A stretch of 61,769 nucleotides of DNA from Synechococcus sp. UW140 (lineage in GTDB: Bacteria > Cyanobacteriota > Cyanobacteriia > PCC-6307 > Cyanobiaceae), in NCBI GenBank assembly GCA_945872185.1, contig CAMBZX010000002.1:1-61769 (forward strand), written 5' to 3'. Made by a program: the position numbers and the translations under genes. The notes under the pieces are model-generated. The model worked only from the letters and a program-made list of their open reading frames with translations, did no database searches and was not told the origin of the DNA. Positions 52,921 to 61,769 of the stretch are shown here, in pieces; positions within the stretch are counted from its first letter, which is position 1, and each line of letters opens with the position of its first letter.

Positions 52921-54693
52921 ATGGGGAATGGTCGCACTGGCCGAACCGCCGCCTCCAGAAGCCTGTTTTTGCTGCAGCGCCTGCTGGGCAAGCTGAACAG
53001 GCCCCAGAAGCTCGAGCTGCTGGCGCTGGCACCCAGTGCCCTGCTGGTGGCAGGTCTGGATCTCGGCCTGATCGTGCTGATCGCCCGGCTGGTGGGCGTG
53101 CTCGGCCAGGGCGGCGGCCAGCCGGTGCAGCGCTTGGTGCTGGCGGTGATCGGCCTGGGCTGGAGCGTGTCGCTGCTGAAGGCCGGGCTGCGGTTGTGGC
53201 AATACCGGCTCGGGGGGAAGATCTGGCAGCAGCTGAGTAGCCGCATGCTGGAGCGGCTGCTGGCCCAGCCCTATCAGTTCCATCTCAACCGCAGCCGCGC
53301 CGAGCTGAGCACCCGGCTGCTGCAGCAGCTGGCCCAGGTGAGCCGGCTGGTGGTGCTGCCGGCGGTGCTGGTGATCGGCAGTGCCGCCACAGTGCTGCTG
53401 CTGGTGGCTGGGCTGCTGTGGCTGGCCGGCCCGCTGGCGCTGCTGTTGATGCTGCTGGTGGCCGGGCTCTATGGCCTGCTGGTGCTGCTGATGCGCCAGC
53501 CGCTGCGGCAGCTGCAGGAGCGGCGGATGTCGGCGGAGGTGGCGGCCACGGCCGAGGTGCTGGAGGCGTTGGCGGCGATCCGCAGCGTGCTGCTGGAAGG
53601 GGCGCAGCGGCAGGTGCTGGAGCGGTTTGAACAGCTCACAAGGCAGATCGAACGCAGCCTGGGGCTGAGTGAAGCCCTGCCGCAGCTGCCGCGGCTGCTG
53701 GTGGAGCCGGTGGGGCTCACGGGCGTGCTGCTGCTACTGCTGATCCCCGAGATCCGCAGCGCCGGCGCCAGCACGCTTCCCTGGCTGGCGCTGGTGACGG
53801 TGGCGATGCTTCGCCTGGCTCAGCCTTTGCAGGAGCTCTCCCAGGCCCTCAACCAGCTGCAGGGCAGCACGCCGCTGCTGCGGGAGTGCGTAGCCCTGCT
53901 GGAGCTGCCGCTGCCGCCACCGGATATCCATCGGCCGCAAGCAGAGAACGGGCCATGGCAGCGACTGCAGCTGGTGGATGTCAAGCTGCGCTATCCCGGC
54001 CAGAGCCGCTGGGTACTGGATGGCCTGAACCTGGAAATCGTGCGCGGAGAACGGCTTGGCCTGGTGGGAGCCAGCGGCAGCGGCAAGAGCACGCTGGCGG
54101 CCCTGCTGCTCGGGCTGCTGCAACCAGAGCAGGGCCAGCTGCTGCTCGACGACCTGCCGCTGCAGGGCGGCCGACTGCAGCGCTGGCAGCGCCAGTGCGC
54201 CGAGGTGAGCCAGCCGATCCGGCTGCGGCCCGACAGCCTGGCCGAGAATCTGTGGGGCTGGCAGCCGGCCGGAGAGGAGAGCCTCCTTTGGGATGTGCTG
54301 GAGCAGGTGGGGCTGATGCCGCTGGTGCGCGGCTTGCCGCGCGGCCTGCAGACGGAGCTGGGCGACGACGGCCTACGGATCAGCGGTGGCCAGCGGCAGC
54401 GACTGGCCCTGGCGCGGGCCCTGCTGCGCCGGCCGCGCCTGCTTGTGCTTGATGAAGCCACCAGCGGCCTGGATCAGGCCGGTGAATCGGCCCTGCTGGC
54501 GGGGCTGGAGAGCACTACGGCCGGCAGCAGCGTGGTGGTGATCGCCCATCGAGAGATAACAATGCGCCTCTGCTCGAAGCTGGCGCTGCTGAAAGGTGGG
54601 CAAATCACGGCGGAGGGTTCGTTCGAGACGCTGCTGAATCACTCCCCGGATTTCCGGCAGCTGCTCGCCCGGGGAGCTCAGGACATGGGTTGA
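52921..54693 (+). CDS. ABC-type exporter, fused membrane and ATPase domains
   Basis: The 590-residue half-transporter has an N-terminal six-helix membrane domain (about 35-310) and an ATPase domain (about 345-590). Walker A is GASGSGKS (about 383-390), the signature ISGGQRQRLALARA (about 486) and Walker B LLVLDEATSGLD (about 507), followed by the switch His in VIAHRE. In this locus it could export a lipid-linked sugar or peptide; the substrate is unknown. It is the only rightward gene between 42.5 and 58.8 kb, and its last 89 bp are antisense to the next gene. Confidence 0.9.
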   Translation: MGNGRTGRTAASRSLFLLQRLLGKLNRPQKLELLALAPSALLVAGLDLGLIVLIARLVGVLGQGGGQPVQRLVLAVIGLGWSVSLLKAGLRLWQYRLGGKIWQQLSSRMLERLLAQPYQFHLNRSRAELSTRLLQQLAQVSRLVVLPAVLVIGSAATVLLLVAGLLWLAGPLALLLMLLVAGLYGLLVLLMRQPLRQLQERRMSAEVAATAEVLEALAAIRSVLLEGAQRQVLERFEQLTRQIERSLGLSEALPQLPRLLVEPVGLTGVLLLLLIPEIRSAGASTLPWLALVTVAMLRLAQPLQELSQALNQLQGSTPLLRECVALLELPLPPPDIHRPQAENGPWQRLQLVDVKLRYPGQSRWVLDGLNLEIVRGERLGLVGASGSGKSTLAALLLGLLQPEQGQLLLDDLPLQGGRLQRWQRQCAEVSQPIRLRPDSLAENLWGWQPAGEESLLWDVLEQVGLMPLVRGLPRGLQTELGDDGLRISGGQRQRLALARALLRRPRLLVLDEATSGLDQAGESALLAGLESTTAGSSVVVIAHREITMRLCSKLALLKGGQITAEGSFETLLNHSPDFRQLLARGAQDMG

Positions 54694-56059
54694 GCAGACC
54701 GGCCAGGCTCAGCCCCAGCAGCAGATTGAGCGGAAACAACTCGGTGATGTTGAGGGTGAGGCTGGCCAACCCCAGGCACAGCAGAAAGGGGCGGGCATGG
54801 GGATCGCAGCGCCAGGCCCAGAGCAGCAGGCCGTAGAAGGCGGCCAGGCCGACTAAGCCGCTCTGTAACAGCAGCAGCACTAACATGCTATCGCTATCAG
54901 CGCTGTGCAGCGCAGCTTGCGGCCCGAGCAGGCTGAGTAGCTGATTGCTGTTGGCTGCCAACCCCTGACCGAACAGCCACTGCAGCGGACCGGCGCCGGC
55001 CATGCCGGTGGTCAGGGCCTGCCAGCGTCCCAGGGGCGATTGCCAGAGGTCGGGCCGCCCGAGCAGACGGGGTAACAGACCGCCCAACAGCGGCAGCACC
55101 AACAGCAGCAGGGGGGCCAGGCGGCTCAGGCTCCTGCGGCGTGCCAGCCAGGTGGGTGCAGCGCGCCAGAGCAGGAGTGTCAACCAGCCGATCAAACCGG
55201 TTGCAGAACGGGACAACAGCAACGAAACCAGAGCAGCGAGCCACAGGCCGGGGCGGATAGCAGCGGCAGAAGCCTGCCTATTTTCCTGGTGCGTAGGCAG
55301 GTAGCTGAGCGCGAAACCGAGCAGCACCATCACCGCCACCCCAAGGGCGTTGGGGTGGATGAAGCTCCCCACCAGCCGGGTGGGCAGCGCCACACCCGGC
55401 AATGCAACAGTCCCGGAACCACCCGCGAACGGAGGTGGTGGCCCGAACGGCATCGGCAGACCGCGCCAGGCCTCCAGCAGCAGTAGGGGCAGCTGCAGCC
55501 ACAGCAGCCAGTAGGCGGCGCGGGCCCAGTGCGCCAGCCAGCGGCGACTTGCAAAGGGCCCGGCAGCCAGCAGGGGAGCCAACCATGCCAGGGGCAGCAG
55601 GCTGGCCTGCAGCACTTGGGCTGGCAGTGGTTGGGCCAGGCTGATCAGGAAGGCAAGAATGCTGCTTAGCAGTAGCGGCAAGGCCGGCCGCAATCGGCGC
55701 CAGGCTGGCAGGCAGGCATGGCCCCAGCGGATCCACGCCGCCAGAGGCAGGCCAAGGAGAAACAGCAGACGCCAAAGCTTCCAGGGCCGCCAGCTGGAAG
55801 CGGCCCGATGAAGGCGCTTGAACGGCAGCGCCTGCAGCTGCCATGGGCGGCCCGGATTCGGGCGGCGTGACGAGCAGGCGCTCACCAGGCCTGCCGGCGG
55901 CCCGGCCTGGGGGCAGAAGGCCTGACGATCGCGCTGGTAGGCCTCAGGGGCGATCAGGCCGATGCGGGCCAGCAGAAACGGGGCACCGTTTGCCAAGCTG
56001 GCCACCAGCAACAGCAGCGCCAGCAGCCTGCCCAGGCGGGGATGGGGCTCAGCCACCAC
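54605..56059 (-). CDS. O-antigen ligase/polymerase-like membrane protein 1
   Basis: The 484-residue polytopic protein has about 11-12 hydrophobic segments and a long loop between late segments, as in Wzy/WaaL proteins. A typical block is VGSFIHPNALGVAVMVLLGF, then FGQGLAANSNQLLSLLGPQA and SDSMLVLLLLQSGLVGLAAF, matching the O-antigen ligase domain. It probably polymerises or ligates repeat units. It overlaps the previous gene by 11 bp. Its C-terminal 29 residues overlap the convergent ABC gene and look unconserved. Confidence 0.82.
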   Translation of the reverse strand: MVAEPHPRLGRLLALLLLVASLANGAPFLLARIGLIAPEAYQRDRQAFCPQAGPPAGLVSACSSRRPNPGRPWQLQALPFKRLHRAASSWRPWKLWRLLFLLGLPLAAWIRWGHACLPAWRRLRPALPLLLSSILAFLISLAQPLPAQVLQASLLPLAWLAPLLAAGPFASRRWLAHWARAAYWLLWLQLPLLLLEAWRGLPMPFGPPPPFAGGSGTVALPGVALPTRLVGSFIHPNALGVAVMVLLGFALSYLPTHQENRQASAAAIRPGLWLAALVSLLLSRSATGLIGWLTLLLWRAAPTWLARRRSLSRLAPLLLLVLPLLGGLLPRLLGRPDLWQSPLGRWQALTTGMAGAGPLQWLFGQGLAANSNQLLSLLGPQAALHSADSDSMLVLLLLQSGLVGLAAFYGLLLWAWRCDPHARPFLLCLGLASLTLNITELFPLNLLLGLSLAGLLNPCPELPGRAAAGNPGSDSAASRTNPPP

Positions 56060-57512
56060 CGGCGATGCTGGTTTCAGGGGCAGAGCTCGACCTGAGCGCA
56101 GCCTGGTGGGCCTGCATGGCCAGGGCCTGCTGGGCCCGCGCCTGTTGGACCAGAGCAGGCACCGACAGCACCGAGCCGAGGCTGATGCCGCAGAGCATCA
56201 GCACGAACGGATCCCCATACACCCCGGCGGCGGAGCTGAAGAAGGGCAGGTTGGAGAGAGCGAAGGCCAGCAGGCCGATTTCGAACACGGCGGTCTGGGG
56301 AGGGAGCAGGCGGAGAAGGGAGAGATTGCGGAGCAGGGTCTGAGTCAGCCCCCAGAAGCTGCCAACCACCACGATCAATCCGGGGACACCAAGCTCTGCC
56401 ACCAGCTTGCCGAGGCCGCTCTCACTCACATAGGTACCGCTGGCAATCTGCACCTGACCAATATCGGCCGCGCCGGTCTGGGCGAGGGTGCCCACGCCTA
56501 GACCGATGCCTTCGGAGATCTCGAGGCCGCGTTGGAAGGCGTTGAGGCCCAGCCCGTTGAAGCGATCCCAGAGGTCGCGAGGGGCCGAGCCGGCACGATC
56601 GACGTATTCGCCGAAGTCAGCGCCGAGGAATTCGGCGGGATCGAGCACAAAAACAAGAGAGGCGAGACCCGCCGCAACGACAAAGCCACCGAGCAGCTGG
56701 CGGCGATTGCTACTGCTGCCGTAGCGGTTGACCAGCAGTAGGAACAGACCGATGAACACCACGAACTGCACGATCGCCTTGCGACGGCCAGTGAACAGGC
56801 TGATCACCGCCAGACCGGCCGCCAGCGCCAGCCAGCGGATCCGAGGGGCGCCCGTGCTGCCGGAGAAGGCGAAGATCAACGCCAGGCAGGCAGCGATCGT
56901 GAGGTGTATGGCGGCCATGTCGGTGCTGCGCCACAGACCGGTGGCCCCCTTGGTGTAAAACCCATAACGGAAATGAATCAGCTGCCCTCCTCCGATCGCA
57001 TCGAAAAGAGGAATATCCATGCCGCGGTAATCGAGAAAAGTGGTGAAGGCGAACAGGCCGGCCCCGGCGAGGTAGATCAGCAGAAGGCGGCGCAGCAGGC
57101 GTTGATCACGGCCCAGCTGGAAGCCCACCCAGATGCCCAACATTGGCGCCAGGTAAAATCCCACCCCGATCAGCACCCGAATCGGCATCCCCCAGCGCAA
57201 CAGACCGTTGACGGTCTGGAAGGACAGCAGCGCCAACAGCAGCGTGCCCCAGGTGGTGAAGCCTGGGTTAGTGGCGAACATCAGGGGCAGTTCCAGGCGG
57301 CCGCCGCGCTTTTGGTAGAGCACATAGGCACTGCCCGCGAAAGCGATCAGGGCCAGACCCACATAGAAACCCGGCTGGTCGGGGGTGAGCTTGCGGAGCG
57401 GATCCTGGGCAAAGCCGATCACAACGGTAAGCAGCAGGCCGCTGCGCCAGTCGTCGCTGAGCAGCACCAGAGCGAGAGAGCCCAGCAGCAGGGCAAGCAG
57501 CAGGGTGGTCAC
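56049..57512 (-). CDS. O-antigen ligase/polymerase-like membrane protein 2
   Basis: The 487-residue protein has about 11 membrane segments and a large soluble loop (about 285-375). Blocks such as ISLFTGRRKAIVQFVVFIGL and GTYVSESGLGKLVAELGVPG are typical of oligosaccharide repeat-unit polymerases. Having two such genes in tandem suggests one polymerase and one ligase, or two polymers. It overlaps the GT4 gene by 4 bp upstream and the other polymerase-like gene by 11 bp downstream. Confidence 0.82.
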   Translation of the reverse strand: MTTLLLALLLGSLALVLLSDDWRSGLLLTVVIGFAQDPLRKLTPDQPGFYVGLALIAFAGSAYVLYQKRGGRLELPLMFATNPGFTTWGTLLLALLSFQTVNGLLRWGMPIRVLIGVGFYLAPMLGIWVGFQLGRDQRLLRRLLLIYLAGAGLFAFTTFLDYRGMDIPLFDAIGGGQLIHFRYGFYTKGATGLWRSTDMAAIHLTIAACLALIFAFSGSTGAPRIRWLALAAGLAVISLFTGRRKAIVQFVVFIGLFLLLVNRYGSSSNRRQLLGGFVVAAGLASLVFVLDPAEFLGADFGEYVDRAGSAPRDLWDRFNGLGLNAFQRGLEISEGIGLGVGTLAQTGAADIGQVQIASGTYVSESGLGKLVAELGVPGLIVVVGSFWGLTQTLLRNLSLLRLLPPQTAVFEIGLLAFALSNLPFFSSAAGVYGDPFVLMLCGISLGSVLSVPALVQQARAQQALAMQAHQAALRSSSAPETSIAGGG

Positions 57513-58732
57513 GGAGTGGGCTCTTGGTGGGTGTGGTGATCCCCATTCTCGGTGCTGAGGCCGGCACGGAGTTGGTTGTGCTCCACGAGGAGGGAGGCGT
57601 AGGTGTTCTCCAGCCTGGCGGCGATGGCAGGCCAGCCGTAGGCGCTGGCGGCGAGATCCAGGGCGGCAGTACGCATGGCCGCAGGCGGACCGCCTAGGGA
57701 GGCCTCCAGGGCAACACTGAGGGCATGGGGCTCAGGATCGCAGAGCCGGCCCGCACCAGCGGCGGTGATCGCCTCGGCCAGTGCCACCCCGGGGCTGAGG
57801 ATCGTTGGGGTGCCGGCGGCGAGGGCCTCGATAGCAGCGATGCCGAAGTTTTCCGAGGCTGAGGGCAGCACGAACCAGTCGGCGGCGGCCAGGGTTCGCC
57901 ACTTGGTCTCCCCCTTTACGTAGCCGAGCCACTGCAGGTGGTCGTCGAGCTGGAGGCGGCGGGCCCGCTGCCGCAGCGTCGCTACATAGGTGGGATCCCC
58001 ATCACCGGCGATCTGGAGGAGCCAATCGGCCTTTGGCTGGCGCCGACGGAGCAGGGCCAGGGCATCGAGCAGATTCTCGAGCTGCTTTTTGGGGTGCAGG
58101 CGGGAGAGGAACAGAAACCGGCAGGGCCCAGCGCTGGCCGGGGAGGTCTCGCGCGGCGGCAGGTGCACCCCCAGGGGCAGTACAAAAGATGGGGTGCTCA
58201 GTCTGAGATCGGTGGCCTCCTCCCGTTCGGCGCTGGTGGTGAAGTGCAGCGAGGCGGCTCCTTCCAGGTTGCGGCGCTCGATCAGGCGGAGCAGGAGGCG
58301 CTTGCGGCGGGGATGGCGAGCGAGGCTCCAGCGGCAGAGCTGACCGATGGTGCTCAGGACATACGGAACCCCGGCGCGACGGGCCTGGGCCATGGCGCTG
58401 CTGGAAGGCCAGGAGAACAGCGCGTGCACATGCAGCAGATCAAACTCCTGGAGGTGGGCCGCCAGCCAGCGGTTGAACGCCGGACTGATCGCGAACTCAC
58501 GCAGGGGTGCCAGAGGGGGGCTCCAGCGGCGAAAGGCCAGCACCGGCACTCCTTCCCATTCTGTCCAGGAGCCGATGGGCAGCTCCTGCAGCAGACCAGG
58601 GCCATCGTCGTTGGTGGTGAGGATGCGGGCATCCACGCCCCGCTGGCGCAGCGCCGCCACCATCTCCAGCGCCGCCACGCTGGGCCCGCCGCGGCGACGG
58701 CTGATCGAGGGGATGACGTGCAGAATCTTCAT
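57509..58732 (-). CDS. GT4-family glycosyltransferase
   Basis: The 407-residue enzyme starts MKILHVIPSISRRRGGPSVA, a strong GT4 opening. It has LLHVHALFSWPSSSAMAQAR, RFLFLSRLHPKKQLENLLDA, and the sugar-nucleotide site SASENFGIAAIEALAAGTPT with E-x7-E. The ATG at 58732 is chosen over one at 58762 because it begins the conserved strand. It heads the run GT4 - polymerase-like 2 - polymerase-like 1. The intergenic region to the divergent gene at 58869 is 136 bp. Confidence 0.9.
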   Translation of the reverse strand: MKILHVIPSISRRRGGPSVAALEMVAALRQRGVDARILTTNDDGPGLLQELPIGSWTEWEGVPVLAFRRWSPPLAPLREFAISPAFNRWLAAHLQEFDLLHVHALFSWPSSSAMAQARRAGVPYVLSTIGQLCRWSLARHPRRKRLLLRLIERRNLEGAASLHFTTSAEREEATDLRLSTPSFVLPLGVHLPPRETSPASAGPCRFLFLSRLHPKKQLENLLDALALLRRRQPKADWLLQIAGDGDPTYVATLRQRARRLQLDDHLQWLGYVKGETKWRTLAAADWFVLPSASENFGIAAIEALAAGTPTILSPGVALAEAITAAGAGRLCDPEPHALSVALEASLGGPPAAMRTAALDLAASAYGWPAIAARLENTYASLLVEHNQLRAGLSTENGDHHTHQEPTP

Positions 58733-58868
58733 GATCGCTTGATCACAGAGCGGCCATCTCACAAGACCGCAGCTGCGAGGCGATGCATGGGCCTTGCAGA
58801 GGAAGTGCGCCCGAGCGTTGGGGGAGTGGTAAAGTCCAAGTCATTCAAGTTTAAGGTTTACCGAGATC

Positions 58869-60188
58869 ATGCTGCAATCCCTGAGGGTAGATGAGCAGCC
58901 TTCCCAACAACCAAAAAGCTCAAGATTAATTCTTAACTGGTTTTTTGCTGTCATCGCCGCTACTGCAGCCTGCGGATCGCTGTTGCTGGCGATTACTTCG
59001 AACTATGGAGGCCACCACGACATCTATTTAATGCTGGGTTCCTTTTTATCGGTACTCAAGAATGGAGACTATATCCCATCCAGGTTCACCGGATACCCCG
59101 TGGCCGAAATCGGAGTAGGCGCAAGTGCATGGGCGGGGGGCAGCGCCCTATCGAACAGCGTGAACTTCTTCCTGTTCTTGATCAGTGTTCTCCTGTTCCC
59201 ATTCTGCTTCTCCACCAAGCCTACCCTTACGCGTTATCTAGCCTTCGCGGCTATGGCGCTCAGCTCAACAGTGCTCGCATTTGATAATATCATGTCGATT
59301 GACTACCCATGGTCTTGTTTTTTCTGGGTTGTTGGATGCTTTTGCCTGAAGCGACTTGACGTGTCACATATTGCAACAATTCCAATGGCTCTGGCAATCG
59401 GAAGCAGGCCAGTATTTGGGTTATTTGTGATGGCATCGATCATGCTGATAGAGCCATTACATACGCCTGCTGATAGCACATCAAACGATCGCATCAAGGC
59501 AAAGGTGAGCACACTTTTGACAACCTTGTTTGCAGGCAGCCTCTTTTATATTCCAGTATGGCTCAAACATGGGTTTGGCCTTGCCTGGATCAGCGCAGTA
59601 CCTCCCGACAATCAGGGATACATTGGATTGGCTGGTCGCTTCGCATTCAAACTTATTACAGCAGCAGGAGTGATTCAGGCAGCAATTATAATCACAATTC
59701 TAGCGCTCATACTTTTAAACATGACCAACAAAAACCTAAATACAGCAAGACTAATTAAATATGACGCAATATTTTTAATGGCTATTTGCGCAATTAACTT
59801 TGCATTATTTGCCAGAATGCCAGTACAATTGTCATACTTACAGCCCTTACTGTTGTGCATGTATTATTTTATTTCCCGTCTTGATGGCAGGGTTTACGCT
59901 GGGGCTAGTGCTTTAATTGCAGGAATCAATATGGTCAATTGGGTCGCCCAACCCAGATTAGTTCGTGTTCAATATCAGTCTCAAGAACTCTGCTCAAAAA
60001 CCGTGGCCGAATCGGCAAGACCAGAATTGTGGCTAGATAAGGGCAGAGTCAGGGAGTTCAAGGATCAGTCAAAGAAATCTGAATGCTATCGAAAGTGGTT
60101 TGGGCAAATCAAAGGGGGTGATTATTCTAATGCAATTATGGAGGGAAGACCGCTCAGAAGCGTAGACAGCAAAGCCATTAAGAAGTAA
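58869..60188 (+). CDS. polytopic membrane protein, possibly GT-C type, AT-rich
   Basis: I do not recognise the family firmly. The 439-residue protein has about nine membrane segments and a first extracytoplasmic loop with acidic/His residues (TSNYGGHHDIYLMLGSFLSV, GDYIPSRFTGYPVAEI), reminiscent of GT-C glycosyltransferases using lipid-linked sugars. The C-terminal 70 residues are soluble and basic. The gene is clearly richer in A+T than the surrounding locus, indicating separate origin. It is convergent with the gene at 60214, 25 bp apart. Confidence 0.75.
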   Translation: MLQSLRVDEQPSQQPKSSRLILNWFFAVIAATAACGSLLLAITSNYGGHHDIYLMLGSFLSVLKNGDYIPSRFTGYPVAEIGVGASAWAGGSALSNSVNFFLFLISVLLFPFCFSTKPTLTRYLAFAAMALSSTVLAFDNIMSIDYPWSCFFWVVGCFCLKRLDVSHIATIPMALAIGSRPVFGLFVMASIMLIEPLHTPADSTSNDRIKAKVSTLLTTLFAGSLFYIPVWLKHGFGLAWISAVPPDNQGYIGLAGRFAFKLITAAGVIQAAIIITILALILLNMTNKNLNTARLIKYDAIFLMAICAINFALFARMPVQLSYLQPLLLCMYYFISRLDGRVYAGASALIAGINMVNWVAQPRLVRVQYQSQELCSKTVAESARPELWLDKGRVREFKDQSKKSECYRKWFGQIKGGDYSNAIMEGRPLRSVDSKAIKK

Positions 60189-60213
60189 GGATCAAAGTTA
60201 TCAAAAGCTATTC

Positions 60214-61257
60214 TTAGCGAGACAAGCTAACAGGGCTCTTCGCTACCATTTTTTTGATCGCTAATGCAGTTTGCTTTACACCATATTCACGGTGCCATTG
60301 CCTGGTAGCTTGCCAAGTGAATGCCAGCTTTTCGGGCAGGCTCTCAGGCTGCTGCAGATCGGGGGGCGAGAGATATAAGTTGCTTGCCGACGGAGCCAAA
60401 GTTGCAATGATTGGTATAACACCTGCTGCGCAGTAAGCAGCAAACACCCCTGATTTTGAAAACTGGTGAGGCTCAGAATAGAAAAAGCCATATCGACTAT
60501 TCAACAAGTGAGCAAAAGCCTCGGATTTCGGCAAAGGGCCAAGACAATGGACGCCATCCGGTGGGCGTTCTGCAGGTGCGAGTGGTTCGCCGATATCAAG
60601 TACATTCACGTACTCGCCAAAGAGCTTGCGATATCCCCCAAGCTGCCGAGCGACGCAATGAGCATGCCTACGCTTTCCCGGCGATCCGAAGATAACGACC
60701 TGCAGAGGGCGCTGATCAGGGCGAAGAACAGATTCAGCCTCGCCAATATTAGAGAAGGTGGGTAGAAAATAAAATCGGCCGAAGGGACAGCTCCAGCGAA
60801 GCCAAGCAAGCTCAGATTGTTGATTAACGATTGAGCAATTGCTAATTGCAGCAGCGATGTAACAATAAATACGCTGACAGGCAACAGCCAGAGCTCTCTT
60901 AAGACTACGGCCGTTAGCAAATGGAAGCTCGTGAAAATAAATGATCACAACATTTCCATTCAGTCGACTGCAAATGAGCTGCAGTAGAAGTGGCAGACTC
61001 AGGCCAATTTTGCTGTAGGAGAGAGGGGTAAATTCAAGCAGGATAGATGCCCGGTGATCGGGGAAGGAAAAGGGTGGGCATCGACAGATTTCAGCAGCTA
61101 TGCCGATGGAACGCAACATTGCGGCCAGCACAGAGGCATGATCAAGTAACCCGCAGTATTGATCTATTGATTGTGGTACAACGATAATGAGATTCAGATC
61201 AAGCAAGGAGGTGGGTAGGTGCGCCTTGATCGGCAGCGTATGTGGATCAGCACTCAT
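60214..61257 (-). CDS. putative glycosyltransferase, divergent
   Basis: The 347-residue protein looks like a divergent GT-B enzyme. An N-terminal Rossmann-type half (LIIVVPQSIDQYCGLLDHAS, VVIIYFHELPFANGRSLKRA) is followed by a second half with QVVIFGSPGKRRHAHCVARQ, GVHCLGPLPKSEAFAHLLNS and SEPHQFSKSGVFAAYCAAGV. No classical E-x7-E is obvious. The middle portion is lower in GC. It overlaps the stop of the upstream GT4 by 4 bp, so both belong to one transcript entering from the right. Confidence 0.7.
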   Translation of the reverse strand: MSADPHTLPIKAHLPTSLLDLNLIIVVPQSIDQYCGLLDHASVLAAMLRSIGIAAEICRCPPFSFPDHRASILLEFTPLSYSKIGLSLPLLLQLICSRLNGNVVIIYFHELPFANGRSLKRALAVACQRIYCYIAAAISNCSIVNQQSELAWLRWSCPFGRFYFLPTFSNIGEAESVLRPDQRPLQVVIFGSPGKRRHAHCVARQLGGYRKLFGEYVNVLDIGEPLAPAERPPDGVHCLGPLPKSEAFAHLLNSRYGFFYSEPHQFSKSGVFAAYCAAGVIPIIATLAPSASNLYLSPPDLQQPESLPEKLAFTWQATRQWHREYGVKQTALAIKKMVAKSPVSLSR

Positions 61258-61769
61258 CTCCCCGTGGCCTTAGCGAAGGCTGCGATGGTGTCGGCGTAGC
61301 TCCAGGCGGCGATGCGGGTCTGACCCCGCTCCCCCCAAGCACGCGCCAGGGCTGGATCACTACACAACTGTTCCAGAACCGTGGCCAGAGCGTAGGGGTC
61401 GCGATCCGGCACCCAAGAGCCACTGATACCCGGCTCGATCAGTTCGTGGGCGGCACCGACCCCGTGAGCAGCCAGCACTGGCAGGCCGCAGGCCATCGCC
61501 TCATTCACCGACACGCCCCAGGGTTCATCGGGGCTGGGATGCACAAACACAGCCGCCATGGCGTACCAGCGGGGCAGCTCGCCATAGGCGACGTAGCCAG
61601 GGGTGAGCACCGCGGAGCCCAGCGGGGCCAGATCCGCTTGCACTACCTCGCGCAGCCGACCATCACCAACCAGGATCAGGCGTGCAAGGGGGCAGCGGGA
61701 CAGCAACAGGGCGAAGGCGCGTACAAGCGTGAGCGGGTCTTCGCGGGGGTGCCATTTGAGAATACCGAG
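61254..61769 (-). CDS. GT4-family glycosyltransferase, C-terminal part (5' end outside window)
   Basis: The last 171 codons of a GT4 enzyme are visible, beginning LGILKWHPREDPLTLVRAFA at the right edge. The nucleotide-sugar site is present as HPSPDEPWGVSVNEAMACGL, with LARLILVGDGRLREVVQADL before it. The frame is open to position 61769, so the gene continues beyond the window. Confidence 0.88.
   Translation of the reverse strand, partial: LGILKWHPREDPLTLVRAFALLLSRCPLARLILVGDGRLREVVQADLAPLGSAVLTPGYVAYGELPRWYAMAAVFVHPSPDEPWGVSVNEAMACGLPVLAAHGVGAAHELIEPGISGSWVPDRDPYALATVLEQLCSDPALARAWGERGQTRIAAWSYADTIAAFAKATGR

Noticed and set aside
1-61769. CRISPR arrays, integrases, transposases, prophage genes
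   Set aside because: No regularly spaced repeats and no reading frame with such motifs were found on either strand.

Overview
The window comes from a high-GC unicellular cyanobacterium of the Cyanobium/Synechococcus type. This rests on a CpcS-type phycobiliprotein lyase, three solitary Nif11-domain proteins, several families largely confined to cyanobacteria (DUF3122, DUF3611, DUF1517, TIGR03792, cyanoexosortase), a DesA-type acyl-lipid desaturase, and the HIP1 octamer GCGATCGC (for example 11051-11058 and 34228-34235). I see no CRISPR array, rRNA, integrase or transposase.

Region 1 to about 37.4 kb is dense housekeeping chromosome. From the left edge it holds a truncated PAS-GGDEF-EAL protein with a coupled PAS protein, tRNA-Ala(GGC), lexA with its own candidate SOS operator, a GHL10 lipoprotein/secreted hydrolase, argF, ftsH, an SRAP (HMCES/YedK) protein, and a tightly overlapping chain GH116 - DUF3122 - ribD - mscS. 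Next come a desaturase, a large secreted DUF4114-GDSL-RTX esterase, a GH57 hydrolase and cobL. They are followed by the pheS - nadK - degenerate response regulator - DUF192 run, then surE, ribF, thiE-thiS, larB, ispF and era - cpcS - trmD. These genes serve riboflavin, thiamin, cobalamin, NADP, isoprenoid and pilin-independent maintenance functions, and most are joined by 1-4 bp stop/start overlaps.

Region 37.4-61.8 kb is an exopolysaccharide / cell-surface locus and continues past the right edge. It contains an outer-membrane export protein (Wza type), a Wzc-type tyrosine autokinase with a very tyrosine-rich tail, a dual-specificity-type phosphatase, a cyanoexosortase with its associated protein, at least seven glycosyltransferases, an intact WcaF-type acetyltransferase, an ABC exporter and two consecutive O-antigen-ligase/polymerase-like membrane proteins. 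Between 46.4 and 50.8 kb the locus is visibly decaying: a broken asparagine synthase, a broken acetyltransferase, a 52-bp acetyltransferase stub, and a duplicated small membrane/coiled-coil gene of which one copy carries an in-frame stop. From 58.8 to about 61.2 kb the base composition turns AT-rich, suggesting a more recent acquisition.

The most interesting observations are the segmental duplication and decay inside the surface locus (with a second reading frame also open in both copies of the small gene), a LexA-box-like palindrome at the head of the exosortase/glycosyltransferase run, the kinase/phosphatase/exosortase grouping with no visible sorting substrate, a ThiS that ends in Gly-Gly-Gly-Ser, and a 40-residue membrane protein antisense to the end of ribF.
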